This document shows, in pieces, positions 9,190 to 18,901 of a stretch of 64,000 bases of DNA. Position 1 is the stretch's first letter; every line of letters begins with the position of its first letter. Position numbers and translations under genes: made by a program. The notes beneath the pieces were generated by a model that worked only from the letters and a program-made list of their open reading frames with translations, had not been told where the DNA came from and did not search any database. The stretch lies in the NCBI GenBank assembly GCA_963674625.2, contig CAXXXO010000003.1, positions 558,001 through 622,000 of the forward strand. The letters are read 5' to 3'. This DNA comes from JALHFZ01 sp963674625. Lineage in GTDB: Bacteria > Synergistota > Synergistia > Synergistales > Aminobacteriaceae.

Positions 9190-9698
9190 CCCCTTGTCCC
9201 TCCGAGCAGGGCGGCACGGATGCGCTCCTGCGCTTCCTCCATGGACTTCTCCCTGTCGGGAGTGTCGTGGTCCCGGGCAAGCAGATGCAGAAATCCGTGG
9301 GCCAGCATAAGCGCCATGGCGCTCAGCCAGGCTGACTCGCCTTCATCTTCCGTCTCTTTTCTGACGTACTCAGGGCAGATGAGGATGTCCCCCAGGGGCA
9401 GAAGGGGCATGCCGGAATCGGGGCGAAATTCTCCTCCCTCCTCCCACAGAGGAAAGGAGAGGACATCCGTAGGGGCGTCCACCTCCCGGTAAGTCCTGTT
9501 CTGTTCTCTCATTTCGTCCGGTGAAAGAAAGGTGAGGGAGATTTCGACCCTGTCGGGAAGGAGCTTGCCCTCGGGCAGATTTTCGAGAGCTGCCGCAAGC
9601 ACCTCCGGTGCGTTTTTTATCATGTCCCCGAGGGGAGATCTACTTGCCGGGTCCGGGTCGTCGTTATTGTCGAGATGCAATTGAAGCTTCAATGCCAT
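9186..9698 (-). CDS. ybeY: Endoribonuclease YbeY
   Basis: This 170-residue zinc-dependent RNase acts in 16S rRNA 3'-end maturation and ribosome quality control. The metal motif is present as H134, H138 and H144 in HGFLHLLARDH; the usual G before the last Asp-His pair is R here. The VDAPTDVLSFPL block precedes it. The start overlaps the end of the upstream HD-phosphodiesterase gene by 35 nt, with a GGAGG sequence just upstream of the ATG. The stop overlaps the next start as ATGA. Confidence 0.94.
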   Translation of the reverse strand: MALKLQLHLDNNDDPDPASRSPLGDMIKNAPEVLAAALENLPEGKLLPDRVEISLTFLSPDEMREQNRTYREVDAPTDVLSFPLWEEGGEFRPDSGMPLLPLGDILICPEYVRKETEDEGESAWLSAMALMLAHGFLHLLARDHDTPDREKSMEEAQERIRAALLGGTRG

Positions 9699-11784
9699 CG
9701 TCCTCCAGTACTTCTGATATTGACCGTTCCTGCGGGTTTTCCTTCAGTTCCTTTACCTTGCGGGTATGGTACATGGACTGGAAGGATGTAAGAAGGGTCT
9801 CCCGAATGACCGCCAGATCTCTCAGGGTGAAATCGATGTCGTCGAGCTGCCCCTCCGCCATCTTGGCCTCCACGACGCTCTCGATGGTCTTCTCGAGATC
9901 GGGCACCGAGGTGGTTGAGCGCATCTCCGCCCGGACCGCCGCTTCCACGGAGTCCACGAGCATGAGCAGTCCCGTTTCCCGCGAACCGGGGCGCGGACCA
10001 GGGTAGCAGAACTGTTCCCGGGGCACCTCGTGTCCTTCGTTCAGGGCTTTCCTATAGAAATAGGAGAGGCAGGTGGTTCCGTGATGTTCAGCTATGAACT
10101 GTTTTATGAGATCCGGCAGATGATATTCCTCGGCGAGTTCCAGCCCTTCCCGGATATGAGAGATGATCACGAGAGCGGAGAGGGTAGGTTTGAGCTCGTC
10201 ATGGATATTTTCGCTGCCGATCTGGTTCTCCACGAAGAACTGGGGGCGGCGGAGCTTTCCGATGTCGTGAAAATAGGCTCCGGCCTTGATCAGCTTCGAG
10301 TTCATCCCCAATCTGTCTGCCACCACTTCCGCAAGGGTTCCGAGCATGAGGGAGTGGTGGTAGGTGCCCGGTGCCTCGATCTGGAGCTTCTTCAGGACGG
10401 GGTTCGAGGGATGGCTCAGCTCCATGAGGAGCAGAGGGGAGATGACGTCGAAGGTATTCTCAAGCAGGGGGAGAATGGCGATCACCATGGTGCTCCAGGC
10501 AATATTTCCCCCGAGCAGATAGAGGAACGTGTCAGGATAGAGGGTGAGGTCGAAGGCCCACCGGATAAATATCCCGACGATTGCCTGGAGGAAGCCGAGA
10601 ATCAGGAGACGGCTCCAGAGATGCCCCCGGGAATGAATCTCCCGAAGAAGAAAATACCCCGCCAGGGCGCTGAGAATTCCCATTGAGGAGACGATGACCA
10701 CGTGGAGGGCCGAAAGCCCCGTGACCACCACCGCCCCCAGAAGACTGCCCCCGAGAACGACCTGCAGGGCCAGTCCCGACGGAAGGGTGAGATAGGCGCA
10801 TCCCGCAAGAAAAAGGCTGCCCATCCCCTCTGCCGAGAAAACGGAGGAGACATACTCGATCACCCAGCTCAGGCCGACGATGAAGGAAATATAAAGCCAG
10901 GGATGGACCTTCCGGGACTCGGCGGAAGGTCTTCTTGTCCGGAGACGGATCCAGAGGGGCCAGAAAGGGATGGCCACAAGGGCAAAAAAGATCTGCTTCC
11001 AGGGAAAGGTAATCTCCGAGTACCCCTGGATTTTGAGAATGCCCGCCACCTGGGGGGTTATGATCTGTCCCTTTTCCACGAGGACGTCTCCCGGGGCGAC
11101 TGTCCGCTCCACGGGCTGGAGGGAGGAAGCCATGTCGTTCCTCAGTGAGCGGGTGAGATTTTCGTCGATCCTGGTCAGGGGAGGAAGGAGCTCCTCGAGA
11201 ATCTGGTAGATGATGTTGTTCTCCTCCATGGGAAGGGAGCGCTTTTCGATTTCCTTCCAGATCCTTTCCGGAGAGGGAGAGGAGCCCTGACTGTCCATGC
11301 CTGCCCCTTCAAGGAAAACTCCCGCCACCCGTGCGGATTCCTGAAGGATCTTCTTTCTCGCATCGGGTGCATCGTTTTTCAGCAGCTCCGACAAGCCCGG
11401 AGAAAGGGGAAGATCATCGAGTTTTCCCGCGGCCAGGATCTCGATGCGCTGTATAAGACGGTCCTTGGCGGCCCCGTCCCGCACCAGGACGCCGGCGACC
11501 GTCTCCCCCACCCTCGACCGGAGCACCTTCGTCCCCTCTTCGTCGGCATACTTCATGGGGTAAAGGGCGAAATAGGTGCGGGGAGAAACGTCGCCGGGGA
11601 CGAACCCGAGGACCCTGTCCTCGAAGGTCCACTTCATAAGCAGGACCGAGAGGGCAAAGGCCGCAAGAATAACCACGGCGCCGATGCGGAAGAGAGGATA
11701 TCCTTCCGCAAGGCGTCCGAGGATGCTCTTTCTTTTCCCGGTCCGGACCGGTCTTTTAGCTGCCGTTCCCGCGCTGCTGCTCAT
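9664..11784 (-). CDS. 7TM-HD (PgpH-type) cyclic-di-AMP phosphodiesterase
   Basis: This 706-residue protein has a first membrane segment near residues 33-50, an extracytoplasmic 7TMR-HD domain to about residue 270, a run of seven membrane helices, and a C-terminal HD hydrolase domain. The HD region shows YHHSLMLGTLAE followed by AGAYFHDIGKLRRP and later EHHGT. Characterised PgpH proteins hydrolyse c-di-AMP to pApA. The window also encodes the synthase CdaA at 29.6 kb, so the substrate assignment is reasonable. It overlaps both phoH (29 nt) and ybeY (35 nt); the phoH-pgpH-ybeY order is conserved in many bacteria. Confidence 0.92.
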   Translation of the reverse strand: MSSSAGTAAKRPVRTGKRKSILGRLAEGYPLFRIGAVVILAAFALSVLLMKWTFEDRVLGFVPGDVSPRTYFALYPMKYADEEGTKVLRSRVGETVAGVLVRDGAAKDRLIQRIEILAAGKLDDLPLSPGLSELLKNDAPDARKKILQESARVAGVFLEGAGMDSQGSSPSPERIWKEIEKRSLPMEENNIIYQILEELLPPLTRIDENLTRSLRNDMASSLQPVERTVAPGDVLVEKGQIITPQVAGILKIQGYSEITFPWKQIFFALVAIPFWPLWIRLRTRRPSAESRKVHPWLYISFIVGLSWVIEYVSSVFSAEGMGSLFLAGCAYLTLPSGLALQVVLGGSLLGAVVVTGLSALHVVIVSSMGILSALAGYFLLREIHSRGHLWSRLLILGFLQAIVGIFIRWAFDLTLYPDTFLYLLGGNIAWSTMVIAILPLLENTFDVISPLLLMELSHPSNPVLKKLQIEAPGTYHHSLMLGTLAEVVADRLGMNSKLIKAGAYFHDIGKLRRPQFFVENQIGSENIHDELKPTLSALVIISHIREGLELAEEYHLPDLIKQFIAEHHGTTCLSYFYRKALNEGHEVPREQFCYPGPRPGSRETGLLMLVDSVEAAVRAEMRSTTSVPDLEKTIESVVEAKMAEGQLDDIDFTLRDLAVIRETLLTSFQSMYHTRKVKELKENPQERSISEVLEDDGIEASIASRQ

Positions 11785-12766
11785 ACCGTTCGTACGCCTT
11801 CACCACCTGCTGCACTATTTCGTGACGGACCACGTCCGAGTGGGTGAGATAAAAGAACTCAATTCCCTCGATATCCTGCAGTATCTCCCGGACCTGCTTG
11901 AGTCCGGACATTTTTCCCGTGGGAAGGTCAACCTGTGTGACGTCCCCGGTAATCACCGCCTTCGATCCGAAACCCAGGCGGGTGAGGAACATCTTCATCT
12001 GTTCCGGGGTCGTGTTCTGCGCCTCGTCCAGGATGATGAAACTGTCGTTCAGCGTGCGTCCCCGCATGTAGGCGAGAGGGGCAATCTCGATGACCCCCTT
12101 GTCCACGTACCGGAGAAACCTCTCCGGAGAGAGCAGCTCGTAGAAGGCGTCGTAGAGCGGGCGGACATAGGGCTCCACTTTCTCCCGAAGATCTCCGGGG
12201 AGATATCCCAGGCTCTCCCCCGCCTCCACCGCGGGACGGACGAGGACGATCCTGCTGATGGCCGAGGCTTTCAGCAGGGCTACCGCATGGCAGACGGCCA
12301 GATAGGTCTTTCCCGTGCCTGCCGGGCCGATGGAGAAGACGATGTGATTTTCCCGTATGACCTGGAGGTATTTCCGCTGCCCCTCTGTCTTCGCCCGGAT
12401 CGGTTTCCCCCTTGCCGTCGTGCAGATGACCTCCGAAAAGAGAGGTGCGAGGTTGACCTCTCCCTTTTCGGCGATCATGTCCATGGCATAGCGCACGTCG
12501 GCAAGATGCAGGGAATGCCCCTTTGCGGCTATGGTATGCAGCTGCTCGAGAAGTCCGTAGACCACGTCCACGGCATCGCTGTCAGGACCGCGGACAGCGA
12601 TGTGCTGTCCCCGGACGATAAGCCGCACGGGGTAGCGCTGCTCCACGGCGTCTATATTCTCGTCGTCCTTGCCGCCGAGCCTGGCCATGGTATCGCTGTC
12701 GGCGAACTCTATTTCCTTCAGAAAGACCCCCGTCTCCCGGGGATCAAAATCCTTCTGCGTTTCCAT
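11756..12766 (-). CDS. phoH: PhoH-like ATPase (PhoH/YbeZ family)
   Basis: This 336-residue cytoplasmic protein has an N-terminal KH-like RNA-binding segment (about 45-100) and a PhoH ATPase domain. Walker A is GPAGTGKT at about 147-154, Walker B is FIILDEAQN, and a sensor region follows (FLTRLGFGSKAVITGDVTQ). YbeZ/PhoH proteins work with YbeY in rRNA or RNA metabolism, and ybeY lies two genes downstream. Its 3' end overlaps the phosphodiesterase gene by 29 nt. Confidence 0.94.
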   Translation of the reverse strand: METQKDFDPRETGVFLKEIEFADSDTMARLGGKDDENIDAVEQRYPVRLIVRGQHIAVRGPDSDAVDVVYGLLEQLHTIAAKGHSLHLADVRYAMDMIAEKGEVNLAPLFSEVICTTARGKPIRAKTEGQRKYLQVIRENHIVFSIGPAGTGKTYLAVCHAVALLKASAISRIVLVRPAVEAGESLGYLPGDLREKVEPYVRPLYDAFYELLSPERFLRYVDKGVIEIAPLAYMRGRTLNDSFIILDEAQNTTPEQMKMFLTRLGFGSKAVITGDVTQVDLPTGKMSGLKQVREILQDIEGIEFFYLTHSDVVRHEIVQQVVKAYERYEQQRGNGS

Positions 12767-12790
12767 TGGTCTGTAAATTTTCCCTCTTTT

Positions 12791-14296
12791 CTATACGGGA
12801 TATCCGGCTCCGTCCACAAGTTCGGCGAGGCCGACGTCCACCTTCATCTCCCGGGCGAATTTTTTCATGAGAAAATCCTTCGCCACGTTGGGGAAAAGGA
12901 CATAGCTGAGCACGTCCTCGGGCTGAAGCATCCAGGGCTCAACAATGACCCGGGCTTTTTCAAGCTCAGGAGCGATATATTCCGCGGGCCGGCCTGTAAT
13001 GGGCTGCTCGTCGCCGATGACCTTTTTCTGAATTTCGGGGTCCACATCTGCCGGCGGCTTGCCGTACTGGCCGAGGAAGTAGCTCTTGACCTCCTTGGGG
13101 ACGATCTTCCAGCGCTCTCCCACAAGGACGTTGAGGGTGGCCTGGGTGCCCACGATCTGGCTTGTGGGGGTGACGAGGGGAGGATACCCCATCTCCTTCC
13201 GCACCCTGGGAACCTCTTTCAGCACCTCCTGGAGACGGCCGAGGGCGTTCTGGTCCCTGAGCTGGCTGACGAGATTGGAGTACATGCCCCCCGGAATCTG
13301 GTAGATGAGAACATTGATGTCGATTCCCCCGAGGTCCATAAAGATCTTCGAGTGCTTTTCTCTTACTTTTTTGAAGTGATTGGTGATGGGCACGAGCTGC
13401 TCGAGGTCGATATCCGTATCGAAGGCCCCGCCTCTCAGCCCTGCGACGAGGGATTCCACGGGAGGCTGGCTCGTCCCCATGGCGAAGGGAGACATGGCGC
13501 AGTCCACCACGTCAGCCCCGGCCTCGAGGCCGGCGTAGTAGGCCATGGAGGCCATGCCGCTCGTATAGTGGGAGTGGATCTGAACGGGAAGACCCGTTTC
13601 TTTTTTTATGGCCTTCACGAGGGCGGCGGTCTCCACGGGGCTGATGATCCCAGCCATGTCCTTGATGCAGATCGAATCTGCCCCCATGGATTTCATCTGC
13701 CGGGAGAGGCCGGCGAAGGCGTCGAGGGAGTGCACCGGCGAAAGGGTGAAGGAAAAGGCAAGCTGAAGATGGGCACCCTCCTTCTTGATCTGATCCGCGG
13801 CCACTTCCATGTTCCTGAGGTCGTTGAGGGCATCGAAGACGCGGATGATGTCCAGGCCGTTCCCCACGGCCCGCTTGACGAACTCCCGTACCGTATCGTC
13901 CGCATAGTGGCGGTATCCGACGATGTTCTGACCCCGGAGAAGCATCTGGAGCTTCGTCTTCTTGAAATATTTGCGGAGGATCCTGAGGCGCTCCCAGGGG
14001 TCCTCGTCGAGATAGCGCATGGCCGTGTCGAAGGTGGCCCCTCCCCAGACTTCCATGGAGTGGAACCCAACCTCGTCCATCAACTCAGCCACGGGAGCCA
14101 TGTCCTCGATCCCCATCCGGGTGGCCATGAGGGACTGGTGCCCGTCCCGAAGACTGGTATCGGTGATCCCCACCTTGCGGACCGGCGAGGCGGGGGCGGG
14201 AATCAACTCCTTCACTTCTTCTTCATTTGCTGAGATGATCTTCTTCTCGGTTTCCTTCGGAGCCGGATGGCTTTTTCTTGCCTGGTCGTTTTTCAT
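12791..14296 (-). CDS. oadA: Carboxyltransferase of the oxaloacetate decarboxylase alpha / pyruvate carboxylase B family
   Basis: In this 501-residue protein the HMGL-type TIM barrel begins at about residue 40 with VGITDTSLRDGHQSLMATR. It contains FHSMEVWGGATFD, LRGQNIVGYRHYADD and the metal histidines of QIHSHYTSGMA, and is followed by the conserved PYC_OADA region to the C-terminus. There is no biotinyl-lysine domain (no MKM motif), so a separate biotin carrier encoded elsewhere is needed. The first roughly 40 residues are a charged, proline-containing extension not typical of the family. No beta/gamma subunits or carrier gene are nearby. It could serve an oxaloacetate or methylmalonyl-CoA decarboxylase, or a transcarboxylase. 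Confidence 0.88.
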   Translation of the reverse strand: MKNDQARKSHPAPKETEKKIISANEEEVKELIPAPASPVRKVGITDTSLRDGHQSLMATRMGIEDMAPVAELMDEVGFHSMEVWGGATFDTAMRYLDEDPWERLRILRKYFKKTKLQMLLRGQNIVGYRHYADDTVREFVKRAVGNGLDIIRVFDALNDLRNMEVAADQIKKEGAHLQLAFSFTLSPVHSLDAFAGLSRQMKSMGADSICIKDMAGIISPVETAALVKAIKKETGLPVQIHSHYTSGMASMAYYAGLEAGADVVDCAMSPFAMGTSQPPVESLVAGLRGGAFDTDIDLEQLVPITNHFKKVREKHSKIFMDLGGIDINVLIYQIPGGMYSNLVSQLRDQNALGRLQEVLKEVPRVRKEMGYPPLVTPTSQIVGTQATLNVLVGERWKIVPKEVKSYFLGQYGKPPADVDPEIQKKVIGDEQPITGRPAEYIAPELEKARVIVEPWMLQPEDVLSYVLFPNVAKDFLMKKFAREMKVDVGLAELVDGAGYPV

Positions 14297-14316
14297 ATTC
14301 TCGTTTCCTCCGTTTT

Positions 14317-15174
14317 TTATGATGGTATCTCTTCCGTTCTTTCGGGATCATATACCTTTTCTTCTGCCCAGCCGGGGGAACATTCGGTCTTCGCCCGGTT
14401 CCAGAGTTCATCCAGTTCCTCAAGGGAATAGGCGCTCCAGGGGAGCCCTTTTTCGGAGACATACCCCTCTATCATGCGGAACCTGCGTTCGAACTTTCCG
14501 TTGGCCAGGGCCAGGGCCGCCTCCGGATTGACCTGAAGGTGGCGGGCAAGGTTCACCGCCGCGAAGAAAAGGTCGCCCATCTCCTCCTCCACCGCCTCGG
14601 CCTTTCCGGCGGCTACCGCAGAGCGGATCTCCTCCAGTTCCTCCTCCACTTTACCATAAAGGGGGGAAAGTTCCCCCTTTTTCCAGTCAAAACCCACGTG
14701 GGCGGCCTTCGACTGGATGCGGCCTGCCTTGGCCAGGGGAGGCAGTCCCTTGGGGACGCCTCCGAGAAGAGAGATATCCTTCTTTTTCTTCGCCTTTTCG
14801 GTCACCTTGATCTCCTCCCAGTTTTGGAGGACCTCGGCGCTTGTGGCGGCTTCCCTGCTGCCGAAGACGTGGGGGTGGCGCCGGACGAGTTTTTCAGTCA
14901 GGCAGGCCAGGACGTCCTCCATGGAGAAGAGCCCTTCCTCTTCAGCCACGGCCGCCGCGAAGACCACCTGCAGGAGGACGTCGCCGCATTCCTCCATGAT
15001 GTCCTCCGCTCTTCCTTCAGTAATGGCGTCCACGAGTTCATAGGCTTCCTCGACGATATAGGTCCGGAGATCTGACATTTTCTGCTCTCTGTCCCAGGGG
15101 CAGCCGCCCGGGGCCCGGAGCCTTTTCATGACTTCCATAAGTTCGTCGAAGGAACTGCCCGTTTTATGATTCAT
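14317..15174 (-). CDS. mazG: Nucleoside triphosphate pyrophosphohydrolase MazG
   Basis: This 285-residue protein has tandem MazG domains. The first carries LRAPGGCPWDREQ, the EEAYEL helix and MEECGDVLLQVVF; the second contains KVEEELEEI and EEEMGDLFFAAVNLARH. This is the two-domain house-cleaning enzyme that hydrolyses NTPs or aberrant dNTPs to NMP + PPi. It overlaps the mfd stop by four bases (ATGA), and the mfd-mazG order is widespread. Confidence 0.95.
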   Translation of the reverse strand: MNHKTGSSFDELMEVMKRLRAPGGCPWDREQKMSDLRTYIVEEAYELVDAITEGRAEDIMEECGDVLLQVVFAAAVAEEEGLFSMEDVLACLTEKLVRRHPHVFGSREAATSAEVLQNWEEIKVTEKAKKKKDISLLGGVPKGLPPLAKAGRIQSKAAHVGFDWKKGELSPLYGKVEEELEEIRSAVAAGKAEAVEEEMGDLFFAAVNLARHLQVNPEAALALANGKFERRFRMIEGYVSEKGLPWSAYSLEELDELWNRAKTECSPGWAEEKVYDPERTEEIPS

Positions 15175-18100
15175 TTTTCCGCCTCCTGCCTGAGATGACG
15201 GAGGGCGGACAAAATATCGGAGAGTCCCCGGCTTCCCCCGGGACCGATAAGTCCGTCAGTCCGACTGTACCAGGATTTTTTCTTTCCGAGAGATTCGAAA
15301 AGCGGACCCGATCCCCGGAGGATGGTGTCCTTTCTTGAACTCTCCACTGAAACGATACCATATTTTCTCCCCCTGGACCGCAGCAAAGATACGGAAAAAA
15401 GGTTCTGAAGACTTTCGGGAAGGGGCCCGAACCGGTCGAGCACTTCCTTCTCGATATCCCGAAGCTCTTCCCATCCTTCGAGGCGGAGAAGCCTCCGGTA
15501 AAGGGCGATGCGGATGGATTCCTGGGGAATGTAGGCCGAAGGGACGAGGCAGGGTATGTCCACCAGGACGTCTGCGGAGGACGGAAGGGTCCCCCGGAGG
15601 CGTGCAATCTCCTCTTCAAGAAGCCGGTAGTACAGAAAAGAATCGGCTCCGTGCCGCTCCTCCCCGTGCTGGGCAGTTCCGAGAAGATCTCCGCTGCCCC
15701 GGATGCGCAGGTCCTCCATGGCGAGATCGTAGCCGGCTCCCCGGTCGCCCACGGTGGTGATGGCGTCGAGACGCTCGAGGGCCTCCCGTCCGAGGGGCTG
15801 TCCTTCGGGGTAGAGGAACCAGGCATAGGCCGCCTCCTCCCTGCGGCCTATGCGTCCCCGAAGCTGGTACATCTGGGCAAGGCCAAGCTGACGGCTGTCC
15901 TCGACGATAAGGGTGTTCGCCCCGGGGACGTCGAGACCGCTCTCTATGATGGTAGTGCAGAGAAGAATCTGAAGTTCGCGGTTATAGAACTTCATCATGG
16001 TCTCTTCAATTTCTTTCTCCTTCATCCGTCCGTGGACGACCCCCAGGGATGCAGAGGGAAAAAGTTTTCTGAGCAAGCCCGCCCGCTCCTCGATTCCGGC
16101 GATGCGGTTCGTCACGTAGAAAACCTGGCCTCCCCGCTCGAGCTCCCGGTGCAACGCGGTTTTGACGAGACGGGCATTCCATGCCGCGGCAGTTGTGACC
16201 ACAGGAACCCGGTTCCTCGGGGGTTCGCTGAGCACTGAGATGCTTCTCAGCCCCTTGAGGGAGAGGGCGAGAGTCCGGGGAATAGGGGTCGCCGAGAGCA
16301 TGAGAACATCGAGATTTTCCCGCCCCGCCTTCAGTTTCTCCTTGGAGAGGACGCCGAAGCGATGCTCCTCGTCCACGATGAGAAGCCCCAGATCGGAGAA
16401 GACCACGTCTTTCTGAAGCATCCTGGCAGTCCCGATGACGATGTCCACCCGTCCCTCGGCCACCTCCCGGAGCACTTCCCGCTGCTCCCGGAGGGAGAGG
16501 AATCTCGAGAGGAGAGCCACTTTTACGGGAAACCCGGTCATCCGCGCCGTGAAGGAAAGATAGTGCTGCTGGGCAAGAATCGTTGTGGGCACGAGGACTG
16601 CCGTCTGCTTTCCTCCCTGGGCGGCGCGGAAGGCGGCCCGTATGGCCACCTCAGTCTTGCCGTATCCTACGTCTCCGACGAGGAGCCGGTCCATGGGGAG
16701 AGGTTTTTCCATGTCCTCCGCCACCTCGGCGGCGGCCTTGAGCTGGTCCCTGGTCTCGGGATAGGGAAATGCTTCCTCGAACTCGGCATAGAGATCGTCT
16801 GCGGGAGGAAAAGGGAACCCCGGAACGATTTCCCTCCGGGCGTAGAGTTCGAGCAGCGCGGCCAGTTCTTCCCGTACCCTTTCCCTTGTCTTGGCGACGG
16901 ATTTTTTCCATTTCGTCCCCTTGAGCGAGTCGAGGCGGACGTCATCATCGGCAAAATCGGGAAGGGGGGTGATTTTGAAGAGCTGAAGAACGGGGAGAAA
17001 AAGCCTCTGATTGTTCGCAAATTCGAGGATAAGGCTGTCCATGACATCTCCCGAGACGGATATTTCCTCCGACCCGCGGAAGACGCACAGGCCGTAGTCC
17101 TCGTGGACGAGCAGCTGTCCTTCCGAAAGCCGGCCGCTCCATTCCGCCGGCGGAGCTTCGAGGCCCGCGGATCCTATTTTTTCTGAGATTCCCGCGATTT
17201 CGAGATCCGAGACGCAGACTATCCGTTCCTCCGGATCGAGAAAACCCCGGGAGAGAGACCCTTCGATGGGGGTGATCCATTCCCTTGCGCCGAAGGAGAG
17301 AATACGGGGGTTTTGAGTGACCAGCCGTACGGTGTACCCTTCGTTTCTCCAGGCTTCTGCGGTCCAGTGAAATTTTTCGAGGCTCCCCCGGAAGAGGGGT
17401 ACTTCCTCGAGGGTGAAGGCGCCCCGGGTGTATTGAAGGGAAGCCGTGACCCGAAGGGTGTCCCGGGAGGCGAGGGGAAGGAAGATCCCGCTCCATGGTT
17501 CGAGGGGAAGAACCCCCTCTTCGGCTGCGATCTCGTTCCACAGGAACTGGTAGGATTCCGCCGAGGCCTCGATCCGGGAGGGTTCGAAGAGAACGATCCT
17601 TACTCCCTCGGGAAGAAAATCTTCGAGGAGGGCAGTTTTTGAGGAGTTGAGGGAATGGATTTCCGCGGAGTCGAGAAGGCCCACGCTTTTCTGGGTGGAG
17701 GGGGAAAAGCTCCGGACGCTCTCTGCCGAGTCATCGAAAAACTCGATCCTGAGAGGGTAGGCATAGGCGGGGTCGAAGAGATCGAGAATATACCCCCGGA
17801 AGACGAACTGCCCCGGGGACCATACGAGGTCAGAGCGGACGTACCCTCCGTGGACGAGCCAGTCGAGCAGCCTCTCCCGGCTGTAGGTCTCGCCGGGACG
17901 AATGACGAGGTCTCCCCCGCCCTTCCGGAAGGGTGCCATGAGAGCTCCGGGAGTGGCGACGGCCAGGCCGCCCTCCCTCTTCCACCGGGCAAGGATCTCT
18001 CCTCTCTGGAGGGGAAGGGCGCGCCCTGAGAGGGCCGTCGGGGTGAGGGGAATCTCAGGCAGAAGAAAAGCGTTTTCCTCCGGAAAAAGAGTCCGCCAGT

Positions 18101-18284
18101 CGCCGACAAATGTTCCGGCCTGCTTTCCGTCCGGCAGAACCACGAGGGCAGGTCCCTGCGGCGCACGACAAATCCAGCACCGGGCTCCTCCGTCGAGGGG
18201 AAGATGAAGGGCGGTGCCGGAACTCCAGAGATTTTTCTCCCTGGACCATATTCTGTTTTCCGCATTTCGGGACAGAGTGCTCAT
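15171..18284 (-). CDS. mfd: Transcription-repair coupling factor Mfd
   Basis: This 1037-residue protein starts at ATG 18284, preceded by GGAGAG; a longer open frame upstream runs into pth and is not family sequence. Mfd removes RNA polymerase stalled at lesions and recruits UvrA. Visible domains: a UvrB-like N-terminal region, an RNAP-interacting CarD-like segment (LSEGQLLVHEDYGLCVFRGSEE), and helicase domains with Walker A (LVGDVGYGKTEVAIRAAF) and DEEHRFG. The TRG motif region (ELQILLCTTIIESGLDVPGANT) and a C-terminal TRCF domain follow. It is somewhat shorter than E. coli Mfd (1148), mainly in the N-terminal half. Confidence 0.96.
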   Translation of the reverse strand: MSTLSRNAENRIWSREKNLWSSGTALHLPLDGGARCWICRAPQGPALVVLPDGKQAGTFVGDWRTLFPEENAFLLPEIPLTPTALSGRALPLQRGEILARWKREGGLAVATPGALMAPFRKGGGDLVIRPGETYSRERLLDWLVHGGYVRSDLVWSPGQFVFRGYILDLFDPAYAYPLRIEFFDDSAESVRSFSPSTQKSVGLLDSAEIHSLNSSKTALLEDFLPEGVRIVLFEPSRIEASAESYQFLWNEIAAEEGVLPLEPWSGIFLPLASRDTLRVTASLQYTRGAFTLEEVPLFRGSLEKFHWTAEAWRNEGYTVRLVTQNPRILSFGAREWITPIEGSLSRGFLDPEERIVCVSDLEIAGISEKIGSAGLEAPPAEWSGRLSEGQLLVHEDYGLCVFRGSEEISVSGDVMDSLILEFANNQRLFLPVLQLFKITPLPDFADDDVRLDSLKGTKWKKSVAKTRERVREELAALLELYARREIVPGFPFPPADDLYAEFEEAFPYPETRDQLKAAAEVAEDMEKPLPMDRLLVGDVGYGKTEVAIRAAFRAAQGGKQTAVLVPTTILAQQHYLSFTARMTGFPVKVALLSRFLSLREQREVLREVAEGRVDIVIGTARMLQKDVVFSDLGLLIVDEEHRFGVLSKEKLKAGRENLDVLMLSATPIPRTLALSLKGLRSISVLSEPPRNRVPVVTTAAAWNARLVKTALHRELERGGQVFYVTNRIAGIEERAGLLRKLFPSASLGVVHGRMKEKEIEETMMKFYNRELQILLCTTIIESGLDVPGANTLIVEDSRQLGLAQMYQLRGRIGRREEAAYAWFLYPEGQPLGREALERLDAITTVGDRGAGYDLAMEDLRIRGSGDLLGTAQHGEERHGADSFLYYRLLEEEIARLRGTLPSSADVLVDIPCLVPSAYIPQESIRIALYRRLLRLEGWEELRDIEKEVLDRFGPLPESLQNLFSVSLLRSRGRKYGIVSVESSRKDTILRGSGPLFESLGKKKSWYSRTDGLIGPGGSRGLSDILSALRHLRQEAEK

Positions 18285-18328
18285 TATCTCTCCATGGGAA
18301 GAATGCCGTCCGGCCGTGGACCGCCCCT

Positions 18329-18895
18329 TCAGACCATGCCGTTCACCCTGTTCATCCCCTCGTCGGGACCCAGGGAAATCCACAGGGAGGCGGCCTCGGC
18401 AGCCCGTTCGGCAAGATCGGGAAGGGATTCGCGCTCCTCCTTCGAAAAAGTTCCGAGTACCCAGGAAATGATCCCTTTTTCATCCGGAACGGCCCCGACG
18501 CCCACGCGTAGACGGGGGACCTCGAGAGTACCGGCCGCGGCGAGGACGGAGATCATCCCCTTGTGCCCGCCGGCTGAACCTTTCCTGCGCATCCGCAGGC
18601 GGCCGAAGGGAAGGGCCACATCGTCATAGATGACGAGGACGTCCTCCCAGGAAAGGCGGAAATAATCCACTGCCTCCCGCAGGGCCTTTCCGCTGAGGTT
18701 CATCCAGGTCAGAGGCTTCAGAAAAAGCACCTTTTCACCCTTATGAAAGACCGTCCAGGCCATGGACGAAAACTGCATCTTCGCCGCTCCGCACGAAAAC
18801 CGGCTGACCAGGGAGTCCACCACGAGCCAGCCGGCATTGTGCCGCGAAAAAACATATTCCGGTCCGGGGTTGCCCAACCCGGCGATAAGCTTCAA
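18329..18895 (-). CDS. pth: Peptidyl-tRNA hydrolase
   Basis: This 188-residue enzyme frees peptides from prematurely released peptidyl-tRNA. The family signature starts at once (MKLIAGLGNPGPEYVFSRHNAGWLVVD), with the catalytic histidine in SRHNAG. The PLTWMNLSGKAL block and the DVLVIYDDVALPFGRLRMR block follow. The ATG lies 6 nt after the rplY/ctc stop codon, the usual ctc-pth pairing. Confidence 0.97.
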   Translation of the reverse strand: MKLIAGLGNPGPEYVFSRHNAGWLVVDSLVSRFSCGAAKMQFSSMAWTVFHKGEKVLFLKPLTWMNLSGKALREAVDYFRLSWEDVLVIYDDVALPFGRLRMRRKGSAGGHKGMISVLAAAGTLEVPRLRVGVGAVPDEKGIISWVLGTFSKEERESLPDLAERAAEAASLWISLGPDEGMNRVNGMV

Positions 18896-18901
18896 GGAGA
18901 A

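Noticed and set aside
11576..14233. An 885-codon plus-strand open frame
   Set aside because: It lies antisense to phoH, oadA and the HD phosphodiesterase gene, which have clear family motifs. Its translation is a mirror of GC-rich codon use with no recognisable domain.
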